The position numbers and the translations under genes are program-made. A DNA stretch of 47,322 nucleotides from positions 1 through 47,322 of IMG/VR virus record IMGVR_UViG_3300032047_000029; one strand, given 5' to 3'. A model generated the notes under the pieces. The model ran no database searches. It was given only the letters and a program-made list of their open reading frames with translations, and had not been told where the DNA came from. This document shows, in pieces, positions 13,801 through 19,886 of this stretch. This DNA comes from a virus. Each line of letters starts with the position of its first letter. Position 1 is the stretch's first letter.

Positions 13801-14807
13801 GGAAATTTAACTAAATCAATCTTTGGTGATTTAATTTTAAGAGTTGCACCTACTAATGCACTTGATGCTTTATCCTTTGTGGTTTCATTTGATTCTTCAA
13901 GTGCGTGTATTTTCATTGAGAATCTATCTTGTTCAGGTGATGCTCTTCGTATTAATCTCCCCCTTGACCTAAAACCAGAATTTCTAAATGGATTAGCTTT
14001 TGCTTTTTTACTTGATTTAAATATTTCGTTTATCTGACCAATTTTACCCAATCCCTCTGCTGCGGGATTTTTTGGAAAACCTGGTGGTGGGTCTATTGGT
14101 GCTGGTAATGGTGCCAAATCAGGTGCGGGATTAGCTTCTATACTACCACTTAATACGACTGAACCACTTGGTGCTAATTGTTCTATAAAAGGTTTAACAA
14201 CTTCCGTGACTGTTATTCTTGGTTGTTGGTAAAAAAAGATTGGTTGTGAATTAGGTAATGCAGCATTAATAAATACTGGTCTTACATATCGTACATTATA
14301 AACACCTTGAAATTCTTCTGGCACATCTTGAGCATTCTGTGCATTAACTTGTTCTATAAATTCATCGGGTATATTACCCGCACCAAGTCCAGGCCCAAAA
14401 CTTGCCGGGTCTATTATTTGAGTATCGGTTATATTATCTTGATTTGCTTCTAAGCCAGATATTTGTTTATAGTTAGGTTTGAGTTCACCTACTATATACA
14501 TAAAACCATCACCAGGTACAACATCATCATATACCTCTACTGATACACGACGTGCGTTCCCCTCAAGATAATCTGTTATTGCTTCAGTATAGACTGTGTT
14601 TCCACCTGCATCTATAATTTCAACTTTAAGTTCTACATTGTCTGCTAAGAAAGGTGAACCTGCAACTAAGAATGATGATTTACCTTGTGGTACTTGGTCT
14701 GGAAAATCGTAAACTTGGAAGTATTGGGAAGTTAACCCAACCTCTTCTACAAGAATATCTATATCTTTTAAACCTTGATATTTGTTGATTCTTTTTAAGA
14801 TTGCCAT
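1818..14807 (-). CDS. Giant repetitive tail fibre protein (4,329 residues)
   Basis: One uninterrupted frame of almost 13 kb. The first ~650 residues (begins MAILKRINKYQGL) contain Pro-rich stretches and mixed beta domains and are the likely virion-attachment end. Residues ~700-4,000 are a long Ser/Gly/Asp/Thr-rich array of beta-strand repeats; the signature 'ISS..xxSMSLG' recurs at least eleven times, alternating with 'F.L.A...LQISS', 'G.GIYMDG.G.F' and similar strands, as in trimeric beta-helical fibres. Near residue 4,105 comes ELYVAGDIGATGNVTAYAD, the type of strand that precedes an S74 intramolecular-chaperone domain. It is followed by a CxxC...CxxC zinc-ribbon-like pair (about residues 4,117-4,138), a predicted coiled coil (LVQERKRTEGLEDRIEKME) and a basic tail. 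Role: host-receptor binding. A GGAG lies 12 bases before the ATG. Whether the end is a true self-cleaving S74 domain is uncertain. Confidence 0.8.
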   Translation of the reverse strand: MAILKRINKYQGLKDIDILVEEVGLTSQYFQVYDFPDQVPQGKSSFLVAGSPFLADNVELKVEIIDAGGNTVYTEAITDYLEGNARRVSVEVYDDVVPGDGFMYIVGELKPNYKQISGLEANQDNITDTQIIDPASFGPGLGAGNIPDEFIEQVNAQNAQDVPEEFQGVYNVRYVRPVFINAALPNSQPIFFYQQPRITVTEVVKPFIEQLAPSGSVVLSGSIEANPAPDLAPLPAPIDPPPGFPKNPAAEGLGKIGQINEIFKSSKKAKANPFRNSGFRSRGRLIRRASPEQDRFSMKIHALEESNETTKDKASSALVGATLKIKSPKIDLVKFPAADFDIPEVFETSVKKVLNEETIVPVDDFYITRKDTKEQIPVPIIADEVAGGGQSEVTMSYTPFPEQSLSATHNRSFADITVANLRTFSGDVYKTKIYGKSQGSLGDFELLHEGTIESPQTLIDPFSPDGFLNIGYFHTQSIVDSYWLVSGGAVTRDDTKILDGVQISGSNYGVSDSVEFTTSGSFSLEKGVPYSITFNAHYFKEDKVKSDGSVGKDFELDVLVDEAALIGGSLDGKYQSVGKVDLDGLTEFEGTIPGIYTTFLTPSDVGPTLKLKFKLNSGRAIINDIVVRPHAETNFNPDFFRVVLPMAYPLPKQPDLYDFLVEFYDVNNNIAETFTIGQNIEFTGAPLNIDGEDNLLSGSMFIGSAQGSGFEMAGVSSAFLRSIGYNGFDKTIAENKGGFLLFSGSIGDRLTASEAYEGVGLEIVDAHTSQDRYLKFRTNPSTFEVVTDQFFLGQAGNSFVSGANGNIEIFSSGTTTLSGSNVDILTPNFYLGGDSNFISGSGGNIEIFNSGTTTLSGSAVDILTPSFFLGGQSAFVSGSGGNVEISSSNFHLTAGGDVTMSGTITATAGNIGDFQIIDGQISGSNITMNATNSTIFKTDQGPGSDSGESFRQLKDEYYIDFTPEDESPDNFHVKFGPNFSVDKDGVLFASGARFEGSITASQGLIGGFTTDSSSFHSAHIFISGSPAVGGAPNDRNMFISSSNFNVKEDGSITGSSARFDGNTDISGTTTIGGNLTVDGTGTIASFGLTETAISSSNDNLILKSTGEITASAAKISGDSVDIDVSQFELDATDVAISSQHASMSLGHDADTNGGVRLVGTNGGSIVMGDNLPANLSDNGIFMSGSGDFNFQGDTSNFIRKIGTAVTIASETFGLDAGSLIISSSMDSGKGVIRLGTSGGPNSPTSTTAGIYMDGGGALNVVGNSTNFLRTDEGSLTVNTDTLDLKTSTLRVSSSNGGVIALGETIPQKLEAAGLFLSGSGQFSFYSSSRGHIVFDGTDFKIASENLTIDTSTLDINTAGGGNIALGSGSPSLTAAGIFLSGSGDFNFMKDANNFIRQSGGTFQIKADTFDLATSTLIIDSAANNGKIALGATPNTSVGGTNKGIYMDGTGDFLVRGDGNNFFKFDASGASIEIKSDTFDLATTTLILDSSTNSGKLALGQTPPSAHNSGNGIYFDGTAKFLIGSASGDHLQYDGDNFDIKVGSLELDASNIEISSTNASMSLGEGNIILDGANNKIKVGKTSNKQVEIVGSSTQGYIATGKTSATSTTAGFWLANNNTDTEFHVGNSSNFLKFDGGDFSIASDQLEVSASTLQISTANVSMSLGHSNDDPFGTLIMKGGSTPTFAMGRGAVSMSLNSGSGIFFDGDGNFRMGDDDGSLSMQNGNFSITGSDVDINVTDLNITSTGFRLSSTNASMSLGTNDQLFMHANSSSPFLSVGQSTKGYGQTGTFLGFVNSVSRPRVSFVGSAGHFKFDTGLDIQTDTFELDANSGDLQISSAHKSMSLNDGTIVFDGPNKKITVGTSNAVTIQGGSTDNFIAMGSKTNFGDEGSGTAGILIGMDSSNPQAEFVKSSTEYIIFDNGVDMKTLNFELDANGGDLQISSAHKSMSLGGEVKLDGTNTKIEVGSSNKITIQGGSTDNFITMGSKTSFTHEGSGTAGILIGMDGSNPQAEFVKSATDYFIFDDGLDIKTTKLELDAGSLQLSNTQNSMSLSPDGSNPIRMVGDGTDAFITMGSKASFGNEGSGTAGIIIGMDGANPQAEFVKNSTNYFIFDDGIDIKTDTFKLDTTNLDIDSSTSRIQIHNGSNEVVRLGEISDSASDLYGLKIYDGSGTASSNTLVKLGGEGNTIAGWTISNTALTGGNMIIRQDGTIESAGFASNVAGSGFRLTAAQGGFLEVENAKIRGTLATAVFEKESVNAVGGQLYVANSTVLTSSAFNPNGIHTAAQTTMSVENVTGFASGEILSLKRVSNTGFSTEYVKVASSSRTDTSSDTNFSGELYVSRGLGNGVAGDSGSLGESPGAAQAYSGSQVIVSTGKLNTGYIRLNANPNDETTPYMDIVERTGSNIYDVQLKARLGDLSGLSSGLLFGETDPGFGLFTENVFLKGAITATTGSITGQLFVNTTDSERLILGVDISGTNDGLHINDNNYWYTTGALKVGSSNYYLQNDSSGNLTLRPKELDIRVGSVDFELSSTQQSMSFADKDILIKKDGSDASITVGGTTSKQITIKGSNTQGYIASGKTSAASLTEGFWIANNNTDAEFHIGDGTSAIKFDDNQLHITSSKFELDVNEGDLQISSQHKSASYGNKAIVIDGSKALISVGTTANKQIFISGSTSQGLIYSGKTSAASTTEGFWLANNNQDIEFVVGDATDFIKFDDNALSLSTRTFELNAGDGDLQISSGHTSMSLADDMILLKAAGNAGSIQVGQHSSNNIMITGSTTAGVIKSGKSSVNDLTSGFYIANDAGTEQFHIGDGTNALKYDGSNLHITASQVNLTGEGVTIDVSTFELEAANVEISSGQASMSVGYDDNLAGGINIAGGATSTIGFGSKASPRMKLSSTATDSFLQIGSPTFANPAQSGILIGSDGGTAEFHIYNAANKKISFDGSDFDIRTTKLYLETTGLKLSGDSGTGTSNYLALGSATSKTAGAGIWLDGGGNARFGTATNSDNFIYFNGSTLQIKADDIDISSTAFNLNANGGDLIISSSDHRISLANENIILDGTSTGFMSIGTVTGVTDTGGSNKGFYAEGDGDFITKAAANKYIQFNGGDLDIKTGIFKLDTAKLDIDSSAGGSGSIALGATPPTQYNSGTGFFVDGAGKFLLGNSGGNKVQFDGSTLTVAGTINIISGDLAGVTSNTISGSYPPASASQDLGFATQVVLDSDGMSLKNADASKTLATYGKTAKIFDGLNSNTYVEVGGKGITQVSGSVTGSLLTNGVMSLFGAGAEKAVFSSTGSLFRGDAQNTFTRVDSNGLTIVDNGSVQGTFTNGTINLYGNNGTDRKVTIDSDGFKAYYDSNNYINVNSSTMDIYAGSSTAAASFGTTVTLRGNNSDADKITINSGGIKITEGSATIATFGSNIHLNDGQIYVGVTGSSGDWLEIDSSGIDIMRNNVSVGQWQDSALRLGKVSNEHVTINDAGMKVMDGTTLKAHFGSDIHLNDGQIYVGVTGSDWLEIDSTSIDINRNNVSVGQFTDSAMRIGRLSNEHVIVNDSGMKVMDGTTLKAHFGSDIHLNDGQIYVGVTGSDWLEIDSTSIDIFRNNTSVINLTDSDFRIGAVAKDHTIINNSGLKVMDGTAMRATFGADAHINGGTIYVGVTGSSGDWVEIDSSGIDIMRNNVSTAKFEDSTITLAPNTGAPTDDAVVISSTNGVKIYDNSTDYVHLASDGMSVYAGHASNKSAHFGSTISLYSDGALGSHNRTLHITDHGINIGQNTTGPSGANTPSAIINNVSITGAGVRVYGDATNTYADVGSSGLDIVKTGTNVANFGATVRVGEDDNAKSAFRVDGSGNVTVGTGNTTNFQVFADGTVSSSNAIFAKGKITDATAVEGLIQGFVNMKYTSSNASAVAHTAYDWYSSLVKDSAAGAYTQYDNQYLIDIGGGFSSTHSTRAIAVNFMRFDSSFWNDKAIGHIRFPRTGTDAHFGSAQVFFEGGSGGAPYINDASDFGGNKYVYNSSTPAWEQVWLDNFHIHVDTEDFAKPFYQSNTIGGNSYGNSWRITSGMRVMFVANTLDWKVMPNIQKFEGIRPKFYSGLNVGNTNTAHATYELYVAGDIGATGNVTAYADYVCDDCGWHHAAKPLDNICPSCGGTNVNYHDDVALLKQIIDTTAAHPTDMEKQYQAYEKLAKLGVIDINIDNQDDRLGLREKDIQVTHNLHALNNYLISGLVQERKRTEGLEDRIEKMETIIKTFGGEPGKGVAHNFKDGKIQPFNGDYSKDDGRVIKMIRNKGVKVYHNFNKMKERYWKWGQKDDIMKEDYKQNKDGSVNTKKQPKPKITEL
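3765..4575 (-). repeat. Tandem coding repeat in fibre gene, ~222-base units
   Basis: Three close copies and one diverged copy of a ~74-residue unit lie in tandem within the fibre gene. Each starts near 'IHLNDGQIYVGVTG' and runs through 'DWLEIDS..ID' to 'VMDGTTLKAHFGSD'. The middle copies are almost identical in protein and very similar in DNA, whereas the flanking copies carry insertions (TGSSGDW versus TGSDW) and substitutions. This indicates recent duplication by recombination within an older repeat array. Confidence 0.8.
8450..9235 (-). repeat. Tandem coding repeat in fibre gene, ~310-base units
   Basis: About three successive units share the segments GSGTAGILIGMD, NPQAEFVK and YFIFDDG.DIKT, separated by SSAHKSMSL-type strands. 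Similarity holds at DNA level (for example, repeated 'ccatccattcc' and 'acaaattctgcttgtgga' strings about 310 bases apart). This is a second locally amplified block, distinct in length and sequence from the ~222-base block. Confidence 0.75.
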
Positions 14808-14839
14808 TTAAATGTTCTACTCCGTTATAAAAGTATTCT

Positions 14840-14850
14840 TATATAAATAT
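14840..14850 (-). promoter_or_regulatory. Candidate viral promoter element TATATAAATAT, upstream of fibre gene
   Basis: The plus strand reads TATATAAATAT, so the coding orientation for the fibre gene reads ATATTTATATA, ending 32 bases before its ATG. The same 11-mer occurs in the gaps ahead of two other minus-strand units (31,796 and 43,899). On the plus strand it also contains a perfect T4 late-promoter word TATAAATA, which would point toward the divergent plus-strand gene, so the direction of action is not settled. Confidence 0.45.
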
Positions 14851-14872
14851 TAAAATTTAAAATAATGATACT

Positions 14873-14880
14873 TATTTATA
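14873..14880 (-). promoter_or_regulatory. T4-type late promoter word TATAAATA for the fibre gene
   Basis: The minus strand reads TATAAATA, identical to the T4 late -10 consensus recognised by gp55, 65 bases before the fibre ATG; this fits late expression and the gp55-like sigma factor encoded at 45,093-45,815. In the plus orientation the same site reads TATTTATATA and lies ~30 bases before the plus-strand ribbon-helix-helix gene, so the gap may hold back-to-back promoters. Confidence 0.5.
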
Positions 14881-14911
14881 TATATAAAGTGTGTATAAGG
14901 TAAGTATAATT

Positions 14912-15088
14912 ATGAAAAAAAGATATAACTTTACATTAGATGAAGATGTTATGGAATGGTTGAAATATTACTGCAAAGAGAATAGAACTAATTGTTCTTC
15001 TTTTATAAATCAAACATTAGGTAAGATGAAAGGTGGTTTACCACCAAAGGCTAAAATGCCATCAATCTCTACTAAACCTAACGGATGA
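14912..15088 (+). CDS. Small ribbon-helix-helix-like DNA-binding protein
   Basis: 58 residues from ATG; a GTG 21 bases upstream is in frame, but the ATG has an AAGG at suitable distance and gives the typical family start. The sequence MKKRYNFTLDEDVMEWLKYY then CKENRTNCSSFINQTLGKM fits the Arc/MetJ/CopG pattern: a short strand with alternating polar residues (KRYNFTL) followed by two helices, with 'NCSSFINQ' as the second-helix start. These proteins bind DNA as dimers and often repress their own or neighbouring promoters. It is one of only two genes I support on the plus strand, is divergent from the fibre gene, and overlaps the 3' end of the recombination gene by 27 bases in a convergent arrangement. 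The target is unknown. Confidence 0.6.
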   Translation: MKKRYNFTLDEDVMEWLKYYCKENRTNCSSFINQTLGKMKGGLPPKAKMPSISTKPNG

Positions 15089-18000
15089 ACTTCCATTAAC
15101 CTTTTTAATTTCTAATAAAGTATCAACAAAATCTCTCATAGATTCTATATGAGAAACAACCAATGAGAATTGAAATTCTGATTTCAAATATTGAAACAAT
15201 TGTGAAACTGAATTTAAGTTTTCATTATCCATCGTTCCCCATCCCTCATCAATAGCAAGGAAGTTACTTCTTGGTAGATTACTTACATTCATTAAACCAA
15301 CTCTTATTGCAAGTGAACTAATGAATCGTTCCATACCACTTGATAACTCTAAAGGCCATACTCTATCATCATCATAAACAATGTGAGTATCTATTTGTTT
15401 ACCATCCATATTAAACACAATACTAAAATCAACTATCTGTGCAAGAATATCATTTACTGCACCCTCGACTGTTGGTAATGATTTACTAATCAAATCATAT
15501 GGTACACCATCTCGTTTGATTGCCTCAAGTAAGTATTGATATGCTTGATGGTCTCCCTCAAGTTCTTCTACTTTATCTATATTAGTGTTGATTTGATTTT
15601 CTTTAGTTTTAAGAACTTTTATATCTCCGTGAATGGAAGTTAATTTCTTACTAACCATATCTAACTGATAATCTAAATCATCATTGTTGTTTTGTAGGTG
15701 GTCAATTGCTTGTGCAATCTGTTCATTAAACACTACATTTTTTTCTTGAGCTTTTGATTTCTCAATATCACTTGTAATAAGATTAAACTGAGTAGTTATA
15801 TTCTTCTGTTTTTCTTTTATAAGATTTATATTAGATATAATGTTTTCTTGATATCTTTGTTTTTCACTTAACTTACCTTCTAATTCATCTAAATCTTTTT
15901 TAAACGCACGAACCTTAAATTGTTTCTGTATCTCATCTTCCATCAATTGTTTTTTCTGAACATATTGTTGTGCAAGAAGTTTATCTTTATCAAGATTTGT
16001 TTTAGTTTCAATAGCATCCAATGTAAATGGATTACTCATACAATGTTCACAATCCTCATCGTGTGTCAAATTACCAAGTTTATCAATCTTATCTAATTTA
16101 ACTCGTACTTCAGATTTTAATTTATCTAATTCTATTTGAAATAAATCTCGTTCTTCTTCTAACTTTTCTAATTGATAATACTTTTCTTCTACACCATCTT
16201 GTTGGTATATTACAATCTTATTCTCAATCTCTTTTACTGCTTTTTCAAAATCATATTGTTCGGTTGAAAGTTCGTTAAGTTTTTCCTTGACATTGTCTCG
16301 TAATGTTGTTAACTTAGAGTGTTCATCTTCCAATGTTTTAATTGGTTTAAGTGTAGTATCAACTGGTTTTAATCTTAGAGTTTCTTGTTTAATACTATTC
16401 ATTATATCTTTGATTGATTTCTTTAATTCTTTCTCATCTTTCTTAAAATCTTTTTCTTTAGATTCAAGTAGAATTAAATCATCAGTTATCTTTGCTAACT
16501 CACTATCATAATCTGCTTTTTTAAAATCATTAAGTAGTGTATTTACTTCTTTAATATCCTCAGATGCTTGTTGCCATAAAGTATCAAATATCTTTAATCC
16601 CATAAATTGAGATAACAACTCTTTTCTTTCCTTTTGAGTTTTATCAATAAAGACTGTAGAGTTATTCTGTGAACTCATAGATGTTAAAATAAAATCCTCG
16701 TAGTTACCAATAACTCGTTTGATGTTATTTTGTGTGGTTCTTCTTTGGTCTCCATTTAATGATATACTTTCACCTGTGTCATCTACCATCCAAAAATCTA
16801 TATCAACTTTGACATGTCCAGTCCTTAGATTCTTTTTACCTTTTTTCTCAATAAAATAATCTATACCATCTATCTCAAAATTAACTTTACAATGTAATGT
16901 AGTTTTTGCTTTATTAATAATGTTATCTGCTTTAAATGTACGAGAACTTAAATCAAATAAGTTAAAACATAATGCATCTAATAGTGCTGATTTACCACTT
17001 GCGTTTGGAGCAAACAATCCAATCATACCATTTAATTTAGTGAAATCAACTACATTATCTTCACCATAACTGAATAGATTACTAAATTCAAATCTCTTTA
17101 ACTTCCAATGTACATTTCTTTGTATATCAGCTTCTGGTACAACCGCGTTTAAATCAGTAAGTACTTTTTTAATCTTAATCATAGTATTATCATCAACAAT
17201 ATAATTGTTCTTTAAATACTCACTAATTAAATCAAACTGATAACCAACATTAGATACATCACCAATGTTAACTTTATTATCACGAATCTTATCTGTTGAT
17301 AATCCGTCTACTCTTGTGATAACTGATTCTTGAATCTTAGCCATCTTTTGAACTTTAGTCATTAATCGTTTTAATTGAGCAGGTTTCGTATTACTTACTC
17401 GTACACGAACTCGTGGTTTATTTGGTAAATCACTTAAATCTGGTAACTTACCATCATCAATATTAATAGTATAATAACCATAATCATTATGTATCTCTAT
17501 ATACTCCGATTTGCGGGCAGGAACATCCCAAAGTAAATAACCCTTACCTATATCCTCTCCGTGATTTTGCTGTACTAATGAACCACAATAAGATATAGTT
17601 TCTTCTTTATTAAGATGTTGTCGTTTGTGTATATCTCCAAGTAATCCTAAATCATATCCTTTGAACATACTCATCTTTACTTTACTTGGTAGTTTGAAAC
17701 CTAAATCAGTTTCACTCCTATCGACTGTTCCGTGAAATAATACAACTTTGTTTCTATCACCTGGAACATCTTTTGCTTTAATATAATCTTCTTCTTTATC
17801 CCAAACATCCCACACTATAAAATCAGTATCTGCAAATGTATAAACACCTGTTCGTTTTAGGTAGTGTAGATTTGGATGATTTAGATTTTCTACGATTGGT
17901 GTTAAACAATCCATTCTATTTAGATTATTTAAATTACAATCGTGATTACCAGCGATAATAATTGTAGGTACAATATCTGCAAGGTTTTTAAATAACCTTG

Positions 18001-18223
18001 ACAATTGGTCTATCAATTCTGGTGACATCTCACATTTAGAATGAGCAATATCACCACCAATATATGCAACCGCATTATTTGGATTCTTTTTTACTTCCTC
18101 ATACAACCCATTGAATACTTCTTCGTACTCTCTGTGTCTTTTCAAGTTCCTAATTTGTATGTCGGAAATATGGTGTATATGCTTTAATTTACGAAAGGGA
18201 ACTTTAACTTTTTCTTGAATCAA
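15062..18223 (-). CDS. Fused gp47-gp46 (SbcD-SbcC / Mre11-Rad50) recombination nuclease-ATPase
   Basis: 1,053 residues combining two proteins that are separate in T4. N-terminal half: calcineurin-type nuclease with HHISDIQ (residues ~17-23; the usual D-x-H is D-x-Q here), GGDIAHS (56-62), GNHDC (92-96) and LGDIHKRQH. From ~residue 370 comes an SMC-like ATPase: Walker A APNASGKS near 405, a long coiled coil interrupted by a CEHC zinc hook near 724, the signature ELSSGMERF near 960 and Walker B FLAIDEGWGT near 990. Known role of the complex: resection of DNA ends for recombination-dependent replication and packaging of repaired DNA. The start is a TTG with an excellent AAAGGAG five bases upstream, overlapping the previous gene's stop; no ATG lies before the first motif. 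Confidence 0.92.
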   Translation of the reverse strand: MIQEKVKVPFRKLKHIHHISDIQIRNLKRHREYEEVFNGLYEEVKKNPNNAVAYIGGDIAHSKCEMSPELIDQLSRLFKNLADIVPTIIIAGNHDCNLNNLNRMDCLTPIVENLNHPNLHYLKRTGVYTFADTDFIVWDVWDKEEDYIKAKDVPGDRNKVVLFHGTVDRSETDLGFKLPSKVKMSMFKGYDLGLLGDIHKRQHLNKEETISYCGSLVQQNHGEDIGKGYLLWDVPARKSEYIEIHNDYGYYTINIDDGKLPDLSDLPNKPRVRVRVSNTKPAQLKRLMTKVQKMAKIQESVITRVDGLSTDKIRDNKVNIGDVSNVGYQFDLISEYLKNNYIVDDNTMIKIKKVLTDLNAVVPEADIQRNVHWKLKRFEFSNLFSYGEDNVVDFTKLNGMIGLFAPNASGKSALLDALCFNLFDLSSRTFKADNIINKAKTTLHCKVNFEIDGIDYFIEKKGKKNLRTGHVKVDIDFWMVDDTGESISLNGDQRRTTQNNIKRVIGNYEDFILTSMSSQNNSTVFIDKTQKERKELLSQFMGLKIFDTLWQQASEDIKEVNTLLNDFKKADYDSELAKITDDLILLESKEKDFKKDEKELKKSIKDIMNSIKQETLRLKPVDTTLKPIKTLEDEHSKLTTLRDNVKEKLNELSTEQYDFEKAVKEIENKIVIYQQDGVEEKYYQLEKLEEERDLFQIELDKLKSEVRVKLDKIDKLGNLTHDEDCEHCMSNPFTLDAIETKTNLDKDKLLAQQYVQKKQLMEDEIQKQFKVRAFKKDLDELEGKLSEKQRYQENIISNINLIKEKQKNITTQFNLITSDIEKSKAQEKNVVFNEQIAQAIDHLQNNNDDLDYQLDMVSKKLTSIHGDIKVLKTKENQINTNIDKVEELEGDHQAYQYLLEAIKRDGVPYDLISKSLPTVEGAVNDILAQIVDFSIVFNMDGKQIDTHIVYDDDRVWPLELSSGMERFISSLAIRVGLMNVSNLPRSNFLAIDEGWGTMDNENLNSVSQLFQYLKSEFQFSLVVSHIESMRDFVDTLLEIKKVNGSSSVRFSRD

Positions 18224-18429
18224 GAATACTCCTTTAGTATCTTTTTAACGCGTGGTAACTTTTTATTTTCACAAGTAACATCCCATGCGAATACTTTGCC
18301 ATTTTTCTTATAATAACTATCTTCTGTAATTCCCAAAAACGATTTTATTTTTTCATACGCTTTTAAACTTGTTATATGCACTCTGTGGTGTCCATCACCA
18401 AATTTCCATATTTCATCTCTTGTTGCCAT
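18220..18429 (-). CDS. Small protein of unknown function between primase and gp47/46 fusion
   Basis: 69 residues (begins MATRDEIWKFGDGHHRVHI), with no membrane segment. The C-terminal part is basic (KKLPRVKKILKEYS). It overlaps the primase gene's 3' end by 17 bases, and its TGA overlaps the TTG of the recombination gene, so it is embedded in a replication operon. A DNA-binding accessory role would fit the charge and the position, but no family was recognised. Confidence 0.65.
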   Translation of the reverse strand: MATRDEIWKFGDGHHRVHITSLKAYEKIKSFLGITEDSYYKKNGKVFAWDVTCENKKLPRVKKILKEYS

Positions 18430-19336
18430 AGATTTTCATCCTCATCAATTCTTTAAAATTAACTTCTTTAGACAACAACACCTGGTCAATCATTTGCAAA
18501 TAACCTAAATCACTTGGGTCTTTACCTTGTAACTTTACAAACCTCACATCGATATCCAACGCCATCAGTTTAGATATTATTTCCAAAGACGACTTGAAAG
18601 CATCATCGTCTAATGAAATAAATACCTGTTTGACTCGCTTTTCGACTATTTTATTGTAAAGTTTAGGTAAAATTGTTTTTCCGAATAGTGGGATTGAATT
18701 GTTTTTAATGGCCATTGCATCAAATACCCCCTCACAAAGTATAATCGGTTCATCCCAATTAACATATAGGTCGAAACCGATGATATCCTTTTGAACGGGT
18801 GGATTCTTATATTTCATACCGCCTTTATAAAAATCCCTACCAACGAAATAATTTAATTGTCCATCACTATCATATGATGGTATAATGATTCTATTCTGAT
18901 ATGTACCACTTAAACAATACCCTAAGTTATATCTGATAATATCATCAAAAGATAATCCTCTCTCCATAACAAATTTAAGAGCGTGTAACTTCTGTACTGA
19001 ATCACCACCATTCCATAATGGTTTACACTCTTTAGGTAAGGTTACCGCAATTTCTTTCTTATCATCTTTCTTTTGATAATATGTACTACCAGTAGCATCA
19101 CTTAATTCTTTGTATAATGTACGATTGGCATTTACTTGTTTAAGTAATTGGAAGAGATTATGTCCACCTTGATTACTTACCCAACAATGCCATTTTCCAG
19201 TCTCTATATTGACTTGTAATTTTTGTTTATGATGTGAAACAAATGGTGACCAATACATATACTCATTTGTTTTCTTTAACTTTGTACCCTTAGATTTTAA
19301 TGCTTTATCTAAGATGTTTATAACTAATTGACTCAT
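18413..19336 (-). CDS. DNA primase, T4 gp61-like (DnaG/TOPRIM type)
   Basis: 307 residues. The N-terminal ~60 residues (PFVSHHKQKL...KWHCWVSNQGGHN) occupy the place of the DnaG zinc ribbon, but most cysteines are replaced by histidine or lost, so the zinc site is degenerate. A central RNA-polymerase-type domain (NRIIIPSYDSDGQLNYFVGR) leads to the TOPRIM core: CEGVFDAMAI near residue 203, SLDDDA near 243 and GKDPSDL near 275. The protein makes RNA primers for lagging-strand synthesis at the viral fork, presumably with a helicase encoded elsewhere. Its ATG overlaps the stop of the preceding small gene by four bases. Confidence 0.88.
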   Translation of the reverse strand: MSQLVINILDKALKSKGTKLKKTNEYMYWSPFVSHHKQKLQVNIETGKWHCWVSNQGGHNLFQLLKQVNANRTLYKELSDATGSTYYQKKDDKKEIAVTLPKECKPLWNGGDSVQKLHALKFVMERGLSFDDIIRYNLGYCLSGTYQNRIIIPSYDSDGQLNYFVGRDFYKGGMKYKNPPVQKDIIGFDLYVNWDEPIILCEGVFDAMAIKNNSIPLFGKTILPKLYNKIVEKRVKQVFISLDDDAFKSSLEIISKLMALDIDVRFVKLQGKDPSDLGYLQMIDQVLLSKEVNFKELMRMKIYGNKR

Positions 19337-19557
19337 TTTATAAAATCTTTATTATTCCAATTCTTGTGTTGATTTTCCCTACACCACTTTTTTTGTAACC
19401 TTTTTAATTTTTTCATTCCATACTCAGATATTTTTTGATTCTCATCAAATACTTTATCATCACCTATCATATCTTTTAATATCATAATGCTATCAACACT
19501 CGTTACAAAAGTATCATCTATTTCTGTACCATCTTCTAACTTAATTATTACACTCAT
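19333..19557 (-). CDS. Small protein of unknown function in replication operon
   Basis: 74 residues with an acidic N-terminal half (LEDGTEIDD) and a basic, tryptophan-containing C-terminal half (KKLKRLQKKWCREN). There is no signal peptide or membrane segment. It overlaps by four bases both the upstream nuclease gene and the downstream primase gene, and such tight coupling argues that it is a genuine replication-module gene. No family was recognised. Confidence 0.6.
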   Translation of the reverse strand: MSVIIKLEDGTEIDDTFVTSVDSIMILKDMIGDDKVFDENQKISEYGMKKLKRLQKKWCRENQHKNWNNKDFIK

Positions 19558-19886
19558 TTAATAAGTTCTACAAATTCCTTTAATTCTATTACTGCGTAGG
19601 TCTTTGACCTGTTTCTTTTAAACACCACAACTGGTGTTCCTTTATGTGAGTATTCCTCTGCTTGTTCTAAGGCACTCCATATATTTAATTTTTCGTGATT
19701 CTTACACTCGAATGAGTATGGTATAAGTTTACGGGCTGCAGGTGATAACTGAATATCCTCTCCACTCTCTCCCATAGTAGTGGATTTAATATCATCTGGT
19801 TCTAAATCTGTGAATGTTTCGAGAAGAAGTTCTCTTACTGAATTTTGTAGGCGTTTGCCTTTGTTCTTTGCTGAACGAGTTTTCAT
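19554..19886 (-). CDS. PDDEXK-fold nuclease (Holliday-junction-resolvase-like)
   Basis: 110 residues. The N-terminus is basic (MKTRSAKNKGKRLQ). The core shows the restriction-endonuclease-fold signature: Asp in SGEDIQLSPAARKL (D44), then YSFECKNHE with E60-x-K62, then a Gln/Glu helix (SALEQAEEY). This is the layout of small phage resolvase or recycling nucleases annotated as Holliday-junction resolvases; cleavage of branched DNA before packaging is the likely role, but the fold is also used for other substrates. It heads a four-to-five gene replication/recombination operon that begins after a 213-base non-coding gap. Confidence 0.72.
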   Translation of the reverse strand: MKTRSAKNKGKRLQNSVRELLLETFTDLEPDDIKSTTMGESGEDIQLSPAARKLIPYSFECKNHEKLNIWSALEQAEEYSHKGTPVVVFKRNRSKTYAVIELKEFVELIK

